From the NCBI GenBank assembly GCA_020048055.1, contig JAIFNA010000006.1, forward strand, positions 1 to 64,000: a stretch of 64,000 nucleotides of DNA, in the 5' to 3' direction. Of the stretch, positions 36,457 through 45,774 are shown piece by piece. Source of the DNA: Arcobacter sp. Its GTDB lineage: Bacteria; Campylobacterota; Campylobacteria; Campylobacterales; Arcobacteraceae. Each line of letters begins with the position of its first letter. Positions within the stretch are counted from its first letter, which is position 1. The notes below the pieces were generated by a model. The model worked only from the letters and a program-made list of their open reading frames with translations, did not search any database and was not told the DNA's origin. The translations under genes were made by a program, and so were the position numbers.

Positions 36457-37002
36457 ATGGACATCGCAGTTTTTGGTGGAAGTTTTGACCCACCACATAT
36501 TGGGCATGAAGAAATTGTAAATCTTGTTTTATCAAATATAAATGTTGAAAAAATATTTATAGTTCCCACATTTTTAAATCCATTTAAATCAACTTTTCAC
36601 TTAGCTCCTCTGGAGAGATTTGAACTTTTACAAACATTATTTAAAAATAACAAAAAAGTTGAGGTGTTGGATTTTGAAATAAGGCAAAATGAAAAAACAC
36701 CAACTTTTAAAACAATTACATACCTAAAAAATTGCTATAAAATAGATAACATATACCTTGTTATTGGGGCTGATAATCTTAAAAATATACATTTATGGTA
36801 TAATTTTTTAGAATTAAGAGAGCTTGTGCAGTTTGTTGTTATCACAAGAGATAGCATTTTACTTGAAAATGATTATATAAAACCAACTTATTTAGAGCTT
36901 GATATTGATGTCAGCTCTACAAGTTTAAGAGAGAATATGAATTTTGATTTAATTCCACAAAATTTAAAAGAAAAGGTACAAAAACTTTGGAAAAAAGAAT
37001 AA
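36457..37002 (+). CDS. nadD: Nicotinate-nucleotide adenylyltransferase
   Basis: Adenylates nicotinate mononucleotide in NAD synthesis. 181 residues: VFGGSFDPPHIGHEEIV carries the HxGH nucleotidyl-transfer motif, LVIGADNLKNIHLWY the second nucleotide site, and DVSSTSLREN the C-terminal SSTxxR motif. AAGGGG precedes the ATG. It overlaps rsfS by 16 bases, the same order as in many bacteria. Confidence 0.96.
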   Translation: MDIAVFGGSFDPPHIGHEEIVNLVLSNINVEKIFIVPTFLNPFKSTFHLAPLERFELLQTLFKNNKKVEVLDFEIRQNEKTPTFKTITYLKNCYKIDNIYLVIGADNLKNIHLWYNFLELRELVQFVVITRDSILLENDYIKPTYLELDIDVSSTSLRENMNFDLIPQNLKEKVQKLWKKE

Positions 37003-37316
37003 AAACGATTACAGATTTACTAAATGAAAAGAAAGCAGAAAACATAGAAACAGTTGATGTAAAAGGGCAGGGGTATATAGTTGATGCTGTTATTATTGCA
37101 ACAGCACTAAATAACAAACACTCAATTTCACTTCTAAATTACCTCAGAGAAACACTAAAGCCACTTGGCGAAGAGTTTGTAAGAGTTGAAGAGGATGGTG
37201 ATTGGTCAATTATCGATATGGGTGATATGCTTATCCACATAATGACTGAAGAACACAGAGATAGATACAACTTAGAAGCATTTTTAAAAGAGGTAAAAAG
37301 AGGGGATTATAAATAA
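36987..37316 (+). CDS. rsfS: Ribosomal silencing factor RsfS
   Basis: 109 residues. Binds ribosomal protein L14 and blocks subunit joining under starvation. Family signs: DVKGQGYIVDAVIIATALNNKHS, then VRVEEDGDWSIIDMGDMLIHIM. The start is a TTG inside nadD with AAGG about ten bases upstream. The nadD-rsfS pairing supports the call. Confidence 0.95.
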   Translation: MEKRIKTITDLLNEKKAENIETVDVKGQGYIVDAVIIATALNNKHSISLLNYLRETLKPLGEEFVRVEEDGDWSIIDMGDMLIHIMTEEHRDRYNLEAFLKEVKRGDYK

Positions 37317-37327
37317 TCCAACTTTTT

Positions 37328-37357
37328 GATATTGATTAAATCTTTTTGGTCAATATC
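37328..37357. terminator. Possible bidirectional hairpin between rsfS and hemJ
   Basis: GATATTGA and TCAATATC pair across a 14-base loop rich in T, at the meeting point of two convergent genes. Low GC makes it weak. Confidence 0.35.
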
Positions 37358-37839
37358 TTATAAATAATAAAAAGAAAAAACAAACTTATCCCGATCGAAA
37401 AATAAATCGGTAATGACTTAGTTATCACAAAAACAACAATCAAAATAGCATACAAAGTTGGCAATTCATTGTAAGCTCTAAAAAACTGCCCATTCTTATT
37501 ACAGCTTCCATCTGCTAATTTTTTTCTATAACTATTTAGACTAAAACTATAATGCAGCATCAAAAGTAAAACCAATATCTTTGCAACCATCCAATCATTA
37601 TTTAATAAATCTGAATTTAGAAACAAAAGTGTGATACCACTTAATAGTGTGGCTACCATAGCAGGGAAACCGATAACTCTATAAATTTTATCTTCTTGAA
37701 TTTTAACAACCTCTACAAACTCTTGTTTCTCTATATTTTCAACATGATAAACAAAAAGGCGTGGCATATAAAAAAGCATAGCCATCCATGACAAAACTGA
37801 AATAATATGAAATGCTAAAATCTCCTGATAATACTCCAT
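37336..37839 (-). CDS. hemJ: HemJ protoporphyrinogen oxidase (UPF0093)
   Basis: A 167-residue membrane protein with four helices. FHIISVLSWMAMLFYMPRLFVYH contains the conserved His of this family near the N-terminus, and a Lys-rich loop (VAKILVLLLMLHYSFSL) a second conserved His. HemJ replaces HemG/HemY in many proteobacteria and oxidises protoporphyrinogen IX, feeding HemH. It follows rarA on the same strand. Confidence 0.92.
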   Translation of the reverse strand: MEYYQEILAFHIISVLSWMAMLFYMPRLFVYHVENIEKQEFVEVVKIQEDKIYRVIGFPAMVATLLSGITLLFLNSDLLNNDWMVAKILVLLLMLHYSFSLNSYRKKLADGSCNKNGQFFRAYNELPTLYAILIVVFVITKSLPIYFSIGISLFFLFIIYKILTKKI

Positions 37840-37850
37840 CTACATCCCCT

Positions 37851-39053
37851 TTACATTTTTTGATATTTTGATTTTATTTTATCGTTCCATTCAAGAAGAG
37901 TTTTTTCAAACCCTATTTGGGAACTTTCATAAAATCTAACTTTTTTTTCTAAATATTGTTGCTCACACCAACCGCCAAAATCATGTGGGTATTTATATCC
38001 AAAACCACCATCTTTTATATGATTTGGAATTGCCATAATATTCCCGCTTGATAGCAACTCTAGTGCTTTATTGATAGCCAAATAGCTACTATTTGATTTT
38101 GGAGAACTAGCAAGATAAACAACGCATTGTGCCAAAATTATCCTAGCTTCTGGAAATCCTATTTTATTTGCACTCACTTGAGTGCTTACTGCAATATTTA
38201 GTGCATTTGGATTTGCATTTCCTATATCTTCACTTGCACTTATCACAAGTCGCCTTGTAATAAAATCTATATTCTCTCGACCATCAATTAACCTAGCCAA
38301 ATAATAAATAGATCCATCGATATCACTTCCACGGATAGATTTAATTAATGCACTAGCTAAATCATAATGGCTATCCTTTGAACTCATTCCATCTTTGATG
38401 GGATTTTGTCTTAACTCTTTTAAAGTCTCCAAAGCGATATTCTTCCCGCATCTATATCCGAAGTCAAGGAGATTTAACATAGCTCTTGCATCGCCTATGC
38501 TACTTTTTATAAGATACTCCATAGCGTCATCATCAATTGAGACATCGTCCAATAAACGCAAAGCTTTATCCAAAAGCAACTCTAAATCTGATTGATTGTG
38601 TGGTAAAAATTCAAATAAAAAACTTCTTGAGCGGATTGCTGAAGTAAGGGTATGGTATGGATTTTCTGTGCTTGCACCTATTATAATTATTTTATAATCT
38701 TCCATTATTGGAAGCAATACCTCTTGTTGGGTCTTTGAAAGTCTATGTACCTCATCTATAAATACTATTGGTTTTATAAGGGAATTTTCATACCTTTTAA
38801 ACACAACTCTCAAATCATCTATTTTTAAAGTTGTTGCATTAAATTGGTAAAAGTTTGTGTTTATTAATTTTGCAATTATTTTCGCTAGAGTTGTTTTTCC
38901 GGTTCCAGGTTTCCCATAAAAAAAAAGATGTGGTATCTCTTTTTTCTCTATAAGTTTATATAGTGGTTTATTTTTTCCAATAATATGCGATTGTCCAACA
39001 AAATCATCTAAAGTTTTTGGATTTAAAATATTAGTAAGATTTGCCGTCATCAC
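37851..39053 (-). CDS. rarA: Replication-associated recombination protein A
   Basis: AAA+ ATPase related to clamp loaders (RarA/MgsA/Mgs1), acting at stalled replication forks. Walker A is GKPGTGKTT (47-55), Walker B IVFIDEVHR, sensor 1 IIIGASTENP, followed by SRSFLFEF and the C-terminal tetramerisation domain (YKYPHDFGGW). At 400 residues it is somewhat shorter than the E. coli protein. GTG and ATG starts are adjacent; both lie inside the end of rluB. Confidence 0.95.
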   Translation of the reverse strand: MMTANLTNILNPKTLDDFVGQSHIIGKNKPLYKLIEKKEIPHLFFYGKPGTGKTTLAKIIAKLINTNFYQFNATTLKIDDLRVVFKRYENSLIKPIVFIDEVHRLSKTQQEVLLPIMEDYKIIIIGASTENPYHTLTSAIRSRSFLFEFLPHNQSDLELLLDKALRLLDDVSIDDDAMEYLIKSSIGDARAMLNLLDFGYRCGKNIALETLKELRQNPIKDGMSSKDSHYDLASALIKSIRGSDIDGSIYYLARLIDGRENIDFITRRLVISASEDIGNANPNALNIAVSTQVSANKIGFPEARIILAQCVVYLASSPKSNSSYLAINKALELLSSGNIMAIPNHIKDGGFGYKYPHDFGGWCEQQYLEKKVRFYESSQIGFEKTLLEWNDKIKSKYQKM

Positions 39054-39843
39054 CAGTGAACTCTTTTTTCATATCTTTGAGAAAAGCCCTCAAATTCTGA
39101 TACTCTTTTCGTTCAAGAAATCTTACTTTTCCACTTGGTAGATTATTAAGTGTTATTCCACCAAAATCAACCCTTTTAAGATCTACCACAGGTGTATTGA
39201 AATACCCAAAAAATCTCCTAAGCTCTCTATTTTTACCCTCACTAATTGAAACTTTTAGTGTAGAAAATTTTTCACCATTCTTTTGTATTTGATAGCCATT
39301 AAATGGTGCAAAATCCATAGATGTAATCTCGCTATATTTATGTGCTCCGGCAGTTGCATCATCGAGCGTAATACCATTTTGCATTGCTGTTTCCATCGCT
39401 TTTGTAATCTCACCAGCTATTTTTATTTTATATATTCTTTCAAGGCTTGAATGCATTAATTCATTAGCGATATCAACATCATCTGTTAATAGCAAAACAC
39501 CCTCGCTAGCATAATCGAGTCTCCCTATCGGTAAAAAATGGGAGTATTTACTAGGTAAAGTGTCATATATCGTAGTTCTCCCTTGTGGGTCTTTTTTCGA
39601 TACTATTTCACCTTTTTGTTTATTGTAAACAATAACCGTACTTGGACGACTTTTATCAACCCTTACAGTTCTTCCATTTACTTTAACAATTGCATCATTA
39701 GTAACTTTTGTTGAGAGATCAGTGATAACTTTATTGTTTATTTCAACTTTCCCCTCTTCAATTAATTTATCAGCTTCTCGTCTGCTAAATCGACTATTAT
39801 GTGAAATAAATTTATTTAATCTTACCATCTCTTCTTTTTTCAT
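39031..39843 (-). CDS. rluB: 23S rRNA pseudouridine synthase (RluB family)
   Basis: 270 residues: an N-terminal S4 RNA-binding domain (RLNKFISHNSRFSRREADKLI) and the catalytic domain with the active Asp in IGRLDYASEGVLLLTDD, plus a C-terminal KNRELRRFFGYF arginine segment. It modifies helix 80-90 region uridines of 23S rRNA in its family; exact site inferred only. Start overlaps the kdsD stop as ATGA, and the end overlaps rarA. Confidence 0.93.
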   Translation of the reverse strand: MKKEEMVRLNKFISHNSRFSRREADKLIEEGKVEINNKVITDLSTKVTNDAIVKVNGRTVRVDKSRPSTVIVYNKQKGEIVSKKDPQGRTTIYDTLPSKYSHFLPIGRLDYASEGVLLLTDDVDIANELMHSSLERIYKIKIAGEITKAMETAMQNGITLDDATAGAHKYSEITSMDFAPFNGYQIQKNGEKFSTLKVSISEGKNRELRRFFGYFNTPVVDLKRVDFGGITLNNLPSGKVRFLERKEYQNLRAFLKDMKKEFTGDDGKSY

Positions 39844-40802
39844 TTTATACCAGCTTCTATTAATTTGTGAATATGGAGAATTCCATACAATGTTTCATCA
39901 TCGTTTAATACCAAAAGGAGTTGAATTTTATTATCTTCAATAATATTTAAAACATCAGATGCCAACATATGTTTATTTTTAATGCTTTTCGGATTCTTTG
40001 TTCCAATATCTTCAACTCTTGCGAAGAGATTAAACTCATCTTTCATCATATATCGTCTTAAATCCCCATCGCTTAAAACACCAACTACACTTTGTTTTTC
40101 ATCAATAATGATAGCACTTCCGACTCTACCTTCACTCATAATCACAACAGCATCTTTAAGTAGTGTTCCACATGAAACTATTGGTAGATTATCTTTTTGA
40201 AGCAAATCATCAACTTTAACAAAAAGTTTTTTTCCCAAACTGCCACCTGGATGAAATGAAGCAAAATCCTCTTTTTTAAAATTTTTGTACTTCATAAGAC
40301 AAACAGCCAACGCATCACCAAGTGCCATAGTTAAAGTTGTAGAGGAGGTTGGGGCAATATCAAGTGGACAAGCCTCTTTATCTATTGAGATATTAAGGAA
40401 TATATCTGAGTATTTAGCCAATGTGGAATGTTCATCTTTAGCCATAGCAATAAGTGGAATATCAAATCTTTTTAAATGGGGAAGAATTCTTATTAACTCT
40501 TCACTCTCTCCACTGTAACTAATAGCCAAAACAATATCATCTTTACCTATCATCCCAAGATCTCCATGCATGGCCTCAGTTGGATGTAAAAAAAAGCTAC
40601 TTGTCCCTGTGCTAGCAAAAGTAGCTGCCATTTTTGAGCCAACAAGTCCAGATTTTCCAACACCAGTAACTATCAGTTTTCCTTGACAAGAGTCTATAAG
40701 TTTTACTGCTTTGTCTATATCTTGAGTGATATTTAGTGCACCTTTCTCAAGCTCTTTTGCTTCAAGAAAAAGTACATCTTGGGCTATTTTAACAAAATCC
40801 AT
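39840..40802 (-). CDS. kdsD: Arabinose-5-phosphate isomerase (KdsD/KpsF)
   Basis: Converts ribulose 5-phosphate to arabinose 5-phosphate, the precursor of Kdo in lipopolysaccharide. 320 residues: a SIS domain (VTGVGKSGLVGSKMAATFASTGT, HPTEAMHGDLGMI, SYSGESEE) and two CBS domains in the C-terminal third. I choose ATG 40802, with GGAGG five bases upstream; a TTG four codons earlier overlaps that site. It follows rnj and precedes rluB. Confidence 0.94.
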   Translation of the reverse strand: MDFVKIAQDVLFLEAKELEKGALNITQDIDKAVKLIDSCQGKLIVTGVGKSGLVGSKMAATFASTGTSSFFLHPTEAMHGDLGMIGKDDIVLAISYSGESEELIRILPHLKRFDIPLIAMAKDEHSTLAKYSDIFLNISIDKEACPLDIAPTSSTTLTMALGDALAVCLMKYKNFKKEDFASFHPGGSLGKKLFVKVDDLLQKDNLPIVSCGTLLKDAVVIMSEGRVGSAIIIDEKQSVVGVLSDGDLRRYMMKDEFNLFARVEDIGTKNPKSIKNKHMLASDVLNIIEDNKIQLLLVLNDDETLYGILHIHKLIEAGIK

Positions 40803-40829
40803 AAATTCCTCCAAAGAGTTTATTTGAAA

Positions 40830-42752
40830 CTATTGAGCAATAATAGTTGGAACTATCATTGGATATTTTTTATATTTTCTAAGGCAATGTTTTCTCACTG
40901 TTTTTCTCAGCTCATCTTCTAACATTCTATTATTTTCTAAAATTCCATCTTTAGCGTGTGTCAAGAAATGTTCAAGCATATCTTCAACCTCTTTAGCGAA
41001 ATATTTTTCATTTTTAACATCAACCAAACCAAATGATAACACTTTTGGCGCGGCAACAATTTTTCTCTCACTAATACTTATTTGAGCAACAATCATAACC
41101 ATACCTTCATTTGCCATAGTTTGTCTATCCAAAACAACATCATCTGCTATTTTTACATTATTTTGGTTATCTATATAAGTTTTTCCAGTTTTTACAGTTT
41201 TTACTTTTTTCATAAACTTTGGTGTGATTTCAACTTGCTCCCCATCAGTTAAAATATAAATATTTCGCTCAAGCACACCACAATCAATACCAGTTTGTGA
41301 ATGTTTTACAACATGATTATATTCACCATGAATTGGGAGGAAATATTTTGGTTTTACAAGTCTAAGCATAAGTTTTTGCTCCTCTTGACTTGCATGTCCT
41401 GAAACATGAATATCTGCATAATCTTGGTAAGCGACTTTAGCACCAGCTTTCAATAATTGATTGATAATCTCAGAAACACTTCCCTCGTTCCCTGGTATTG
41501 CTTTTGCGGAAAGGATTATTTGGTCCTCTGGCTTGATTTTTATATGTCTGTGCTCATGAATTGACATTCTAAATAATGCACTCATTGTTTCACCTTGACT
41601 TCCAGTTGTTACAATCAAAACTTCTTTATCTTGGTATTTATTTACTTCATGAGCTTCTATAAAATTATCTTTTGCATATTTTAAATAACCAAGATTAATA
41701 GCTACATCAATATTTTTCTCCATACTTCTACCGATAACACAAATTTTTCTACCATATTTGATAGCAACATCCATAGCTTGTGCTACTCTGTGTAGGTTTG
41801 AACTAAATGTTGACATAATAACTCTACCTTTAGAAGCAGCAAAAATCCGCTCGAATGTAGGACCAACAGTTTTTTCAGTTCTTGTAAAACCAGTCCCATG
41901 AGAATTTGTACTATCACTTAAAAGTGCCAATACACCCTTTTCCCCATAATAAGCAAATCTATGCAAGTCAGTAGGGTATCCATCAACAGGTGTATGGTCA
42001 ATCTTAAAATCTCCTGTATGGATAACTGTTCCAGCTTCACAAGTTATCGCTAACGATGAACAATCTATAATTGAGTGTGTTATATGCATCCATTCAACTT
42101 CAAAATCACCAATTTTAATAAGCTTTCTTTTTTGAATTGCTCGAAAATAACTTCTATGTTGTCTCATTTTGTGTTCATCAAATTTTGCACCGATCATTTC
42201 CAAAGGAAGCGATGTACCATAAACTGGCACCTGAATCTCTTTAAAAAGATATGCCATAGCGCCAATATGATCTTCATGAGCATGCGTGATACAAATACCT
42301 GCAATCTTATTTCTTATTTGTCTAAGGTATGTAAAATCTGGTATCAAAATATCAACACCATGCATACTGCTATCTGGGAAACTCATACCAACATCAATTA
42401 TAATTGCGCTTGTATCAGTTTCGATAACCATCATGTTTCCACCAATTTCACCAAGCCCCCCAAGTGGAGTTATCTTAACACTTGCATTTGTTTTTAGATT
42501 TAATTTATTGTGTGGATTTAATCTCTCTTTTTGTGTTCGCTCATTTATTTCAAATGCTTTTTTAGTATCATTTGTCCAACCATTACCAACTAGTGGTGGC
42601 TTTTTCTTTTGTGGAACAGTTTGTCCATTTGGCTCTTTTTGCTCTGTTGTTGTACTATTTGTCTCATTGTTATTTGTATTATTATTTGTACTATCATTTG
42701 TATTATTGCTTTCAACTACAATATTATTCTCTTGCGTATTATTATTTTCCAT
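40830..42752 (-). CDS. rnj: Ribonuclease J
   Basis: 5'-3' exo- and endonuclease of the metallo-beta-lactamase/beta-CASP family, the main mRNA decay enzyme in Helicobacter relatives. The metal motif THAHEDHIGA, DVGMSFPD, LLSDSTNSHGTG and the C-terminal HVSGHASQEE are intact. About 90 residues before the catalytic core are low-complexity: Asn/Thr/Glu-rich with a QKKKPP segment. Helicobacter pylori RNase J also has a long N-terminal extension. The start at ATG 42752 has a GGGGA four to five bases upstream; the TTG further on is less likely. 640 residues. Confidence 0.96.
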   Translation of the reverse strand: MENNNTQENNIVVESNNTNDSTNNNTNNNETNSTTTEQKEPNGQTVPQKKKPPLVGNGWTNDTKKAFEINERTQKERLNPHNKLNLKTNASVKITPLGGLGEIGGNMMVIETDTSAIIIDVGMSFPDSSMHGVDILIPDFTYLRQIRNKIAGICITHAHEDHIGAMAYLFKEIQVPVYGTSLPLEMIGAKFDEHKMRQHRSYFRAIQKRKLIKIGDFEVEWMHITHSIIDCSSLAITCEAGTVIHTGDFKIDHTPVDGYPTDLHRFAYYGEKGVLALLSDSTNSHGTGFTRTEKTVGPTFERIFAASKGRVIMSTFSSNLHRVAQAMDVAIKYGRKICVIGRSMEKNIDVAINLGYLKYAKDNFIEAHEVNKYQDKEVLIVTTGSQGETMSALFRMSIHEHRHIKIKPEDQIILSAKAIPGNEGSVSEIINQLLKAGAKVAYQDYADIHVSGHASQEEQKLMLRLVKPKYFLPIHGEYNHVVKHSQTGIDCGVLERNIYILTDGEQVEITPKFMKKVKTVKTGKTYIDNQNNVKIADDVVLDRQTMANEGMVMIVAQISISERKIVAAPKVLSFGLVDVKNEKYFAKEVEDMLEHFLTHAKDGILENNRMLEDELRKTVRKHCLRKYKKYPMIVPTIIAQ

Positions 42753-42809
42753 GTTTTCCCCATTAATATAGTTGCCATATTGCAACCCAACATTGGTGTT
42801 AGATTGCGC

Positions 42810-43583
42810 TTATAGTGTCGTGTAAATTTGGCTATACAAAGATGAGCTAAGTTCGTGTGGTCTTAGGTTTTCGTCAATTTGAAGGTCAAGAAATAATTTT
42901 GATAATATATCTTTATCATATCTTGAAGAGAGATTTTTAATTAGTTTCTTTCTTGGCTGTGAAAAAGCAACTTTTAGAAATTTATTAAATTTACTATCAA
43001 TACTTTTTGTCATATCTTTGCAAAGAAAGATAACCGAAGAATCCACTTTTGGAGGTGGATTAAAACTTGTTGGTGGCACCTCGATTATTATTTCTCTTTT
43101 CAGACAAAGTAATTCAGAGATAACCCCTAGCGCAGAAAAATCACTATTTCCAGAGGTAACAGTGAATTTATCTGCAACCTCTTTTTGAACCATAACGATA
43201 ATATTCTCACAATTATTATCGTCAAACGCATTTAAAATTATATTTGTCGCTATATAGTAAGGAAGATTTGCTATCAAGTCATACTTCTCTTCATGTAGCG
43301 ATGAGTTTTCATTCCAAACCTCTAAAACATCAGTTAATACCAAGTCTAGTTTTTTGGAACTTATCTCATTTATAAATTCAACCATTAAGATAGAGTACAA
43401 GTCTCTATCTACCTCATAAGCTTTCACATCTTTGTACCTGACAAGTTGTTTTGTCAAATCACCTAAGCCAGGCCCAATTTCAACTACTTTATTGTTATTT
43501 TTGGGCATCGATTCGATGATTTTTATAAGTACAGACTCATCCTTTAGAAAGTTTTGTCCGTATTTCTTTTTTGCCTTGATCAT
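42810..43583 (-). CDS. rsmA: 16S rRNA dimethyladenosine transferase
   Basis: Also called KsgA; dimethylates two adjacent adenosines at the 3' end of 16S rRNA. 257 residues: KKYGQNFLKDESVL at the start, SAM loop VEIGPGLGDLTKQL, catalytic NLPYYIATNI, and the C-terminal RNA-binding helices. Located just upstream of rnj on the same strand, joining rRNA maturation and mRNA decay. Confidence 0.96.
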   Translation of the reverse strand: MIKAKKKYGQNFLKDESVLIKIIESMPKNNNKVVEIGPGLGDLTKQLVRYKDVKAYEVDRDLYSILMVEFINEISSKKLDLVLTDVLEVWNENSSLHEEKYDLIANLPYYIATNIILNAFDDNNCENIIVMVQKEVADKFTVTSGNSDFSALGVISELLCLKREIIIEVPPTSFNPPPKVDSSVIFLCKDMTKSIDSKFNKFLKVAFSQPRKKLIKNLSSRYDKDILSKLFLDLQIDENLRPHELSSSLYSQIYTTL

Positions 43584-43650
43584 ATATTTACCTTCAAAGC
43601 TTCGGAGTGTATCAAAATAAGACTTATATTATCGCACATATGAAACATAA

Positions 43651-44868
43651 TTATTTTTTTGTTTCATATTGTGCCAAAAAAGTTTTAATATTTTTTGCAG
43701 CTTGTCTTATTCTTTTGTCATTTTCAATCAAAGCAATTCTTACATACTGGTCACCATATTCACCAAACCCAATTCCAGGAGCAACAGCCACACCAGCCTC
43801 AACAAGAAGCTTTTTACTAAACTCCAAACTTCCAAGGTGTGCAACACAATCTGGTATTTTAGCCCAAACAAACATGCTTGCTCGATTTTTTCTTAATTTC
43901 CATCCAGCTTTACCAAATGCATCAATTAAAACAATTTGTCTATGATTGTATTTTTCCGTTATCTCTTCAACACATTTTTGATCACCATTTAAAGCAACCG
44001 TAGCAGCAACTTGAATTGGTGTGAACATTCCATAATCAAGCCAAGATTTTATTTTTTGCAATGCCCCAATTAGTTTTGTATTTCCAACAAAAAATCCAAC
44101 TCTCCAACCAGCCATATTGTAAGACTTACTCAAAGTAAAACTTTCAACTGCAACATCTTTTGCCCCCGGAACTTCCATAATTGAAGGTGTTTTATAACCA
44201 TCGAAAGTTAAGTCTCCATAAGCGATATCAGAGATAACATAAAATCTTTCCCTTTTTGCCATTGCAACTATTCTTACATAAAACTCTGGCGTTACTGTTG
44301 CTGTTGTTGGATTATGAGGAAAATTTACTACAACGTATTTAGGTTTTGGAGAACTTCCTTTAAATACTTTCTCTAGATCTTCAAAAAACCTATCCTCATC
44401 AACCTTGTAGTCTTCATCAAAAATAAGTTCGAACTTTACTACATTTCCACCTGCAAGTATAAAAGCATAGCTGTGTATAGGATATGTTGGATCTGGAACA
44501 ACAGCAACATCACCAGGATTTGTGATTGCATATGCAAGATGAGCATAACCCTCTTTACTACCCATAGTAGCAACACACTCTGTTTGCGGATCAAGATCTA
44601 CATTGTATCTTCGTTTATACCAATCAGATATCGCTACAAGTAGTTTTGGTATCCCTTTTGAAGCCGAATAACCATGAACTTTTGTTTTTTGAGCAGACTC
44701 TATTAATTTTTTTCTTATGTGTTCAGGTGTGTCGCCATCTGGATTTCCCATTGAAAAATCGATAACATCTCGCCCAGCTCGTCGCTCGGCCATCTTAAGC
44801 TCACCAACTTGAGCAAAAACATATTTAGGCAATCTTTTTATTCTATCAAACTCTATTTCATCAAACAT
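43651..44868 (-). CDS. Class I/II aminotransferase (Cj0150c/AlaC-like)
   Basis: 405-residue PLP aminotransferase. Signs: DFSMGNPDGDTPEHI, VPDPTYPIHSY, VVNFPHNPTTATV, the PLP lysine in TLSKSYNMAGWRVGF, and a C-terminal YVRIALIEN. Its closest recognised relatives are the E. coli AlaC group and Campylobacter Cj0150c. Glutamate-pyruvate or diaminopimelate transamination are the leading options. The next two genes match Campylobacter order (Cj0151c, then Cj0153c). Confidence 0.85.
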   Translation of the reverse strand: MFDEIEFDRIKRLPKYVFAQVGELKMAERRAGRDVIDFSMGNPDGDTPEHIRKKLIESAQKTKVHGYSASKGIPKLLVAISDWYKRRYNVDLDPQTECVATMGSKEGYAHLAYAITNPGDVAVVPDPTYPIHSYAFILAGGNVVKFELIFDEDYKVDEDRFFEDLEKVFKGSSPKPKYVVVNFPHNPTTATVTPEFYVRIVAMAKRERFYVISDIAYGDLTFDGYKTPSIMEVPGAKDVAVESFTLSKSYNMAGWRVGFFVGNTKLIGALQKIKSWLDYGMFTPIQVAATVALNGDQKCVEEITEKYNHRQIVLIDAFGKAGWKLRKNRASMFVWAKIPDCVAHLGSLEFSKKLLVEAGVAVAPGIGFGEYGDQYVRIALIENDKRIRQAAKNIKTFLAQYETKK

Positions 44869-44944
44869 TATTTTTCCTTTTTTTCGAGGGTGATTTTAAT
44901 TTTTTCTGCATTCTAGCCAAAAATTCCTTTAAGCTAAAATCTCA

Positions 44945-45772
44945 TTATTTTTTAGTGCTATTTGAAACTGTTACTATCAACCCTCTTTTTATATTCAAAA
45001 GAGAGTACCTATCTCCTATTTTTACATAGTATGATTTTTTTGGTACGGATACTTTAATTCCTTCATAAACCCTATCCATCTCAATAGTCCCTAAAACATT
45101 TAATTCACTATCATAAAATGATATTTTTGGTACCCAGCTATTTTCTTTTTTACTAACAATAACAATCTCATTACCTTGTTCAAATAATGCCAAATATGGT
45201 TTAAGAGGAATGCCCATAGTTACTGGTTCATTTAATTTAAGAGTTACCACATCAACCAATTTGCCACTATAAGCATCTAAAATATATTCCCAATTGTATT
45301 CCTCGACTTTTTTAATATCTACAATTTTCGTAGTATATTTTCTAAGCTCTCGATTAAATTCAAGCGGGTCAATTAACATCTCCCCTTTCATTCTTATCTG
45401 CCATACCAATTGATTGTTGGAACTTTTAACAAAATCTGTGACATAAGAGTAGTGTTCCATCGAGGATAGTGCCTCTTTTAATATTTTAAATCCCTTCTTG
45501 TTGGACTTTTCTATTATAAACTGCACTGTTCTTTCACCTTTTTCATCTGCTTTAGTATTCAGTAATTGATTTTTCTGCAAATCTTCCAAAAGCAAATCAT
45601 AATTCAAATTATTATTTGTAATGTATTTTGTTTTATTATTTGTAAACTCACTAAAGATAACCGAATTTTTCTCATAATTTTCAGCTCCTACCAAATTTAC
45701 AATTCTTTCATCAAGCAAATCACCGTTTAAAATCAGAGACAAAGAAGTTAAAAATGCAAAATACCTAGTCAT
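44945..45772 (-). CDS. Exported protein of unknown function (Cj0151c position)
   Basis: 275 residues with a short N-terminal hydrophobic segment (YFAFLTSLSLILNG) that could be a signal peptide, and a beta-rich rest with a conserved-looking middle (ILDAYSGKLVDVVTLKLNEP). No named domain recognised. It occupies the place of the periplasmic Cj0151c between the aminotransferase and the rRNA methylase in Campylobacter. It ends in a basic tail. Role unknown. Confidence 0.6.
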   Translation of the reverse strand: MTRYFAFLTSLSLILNGDLLDERIVNLVGAENYEKNSVIFSEFTNNKTKYITNNNLNYDLLLEDLQKNQLLNTKADEKGERTVQFIIEKSNKKGFKILKEALSSMEHYSYVTDFVKSSNNQLVWQIRMKGEMLIDPLEFNRELRKYTTKIVDIKKVEEYNWEYILDAYSGKLVDVVTLKLNEPVTMGIPLKPYLALFEQGNEIVIVSKKENSWVPKISFYDSELNVLGTIEMDRVYEGIKVSVPKKSYYVKIGDRYSLLNIKRGLIVTVSNSTKK

Positions 45773-45774
45773 AA

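Noticed and set aside
42075-42815. Several long plus-strand open frames opposite rnj
   Set aside because: They mirror the rnj coding strand, including its Asn/Thr-rich repeats, and have no ribosome-binding sites or families.
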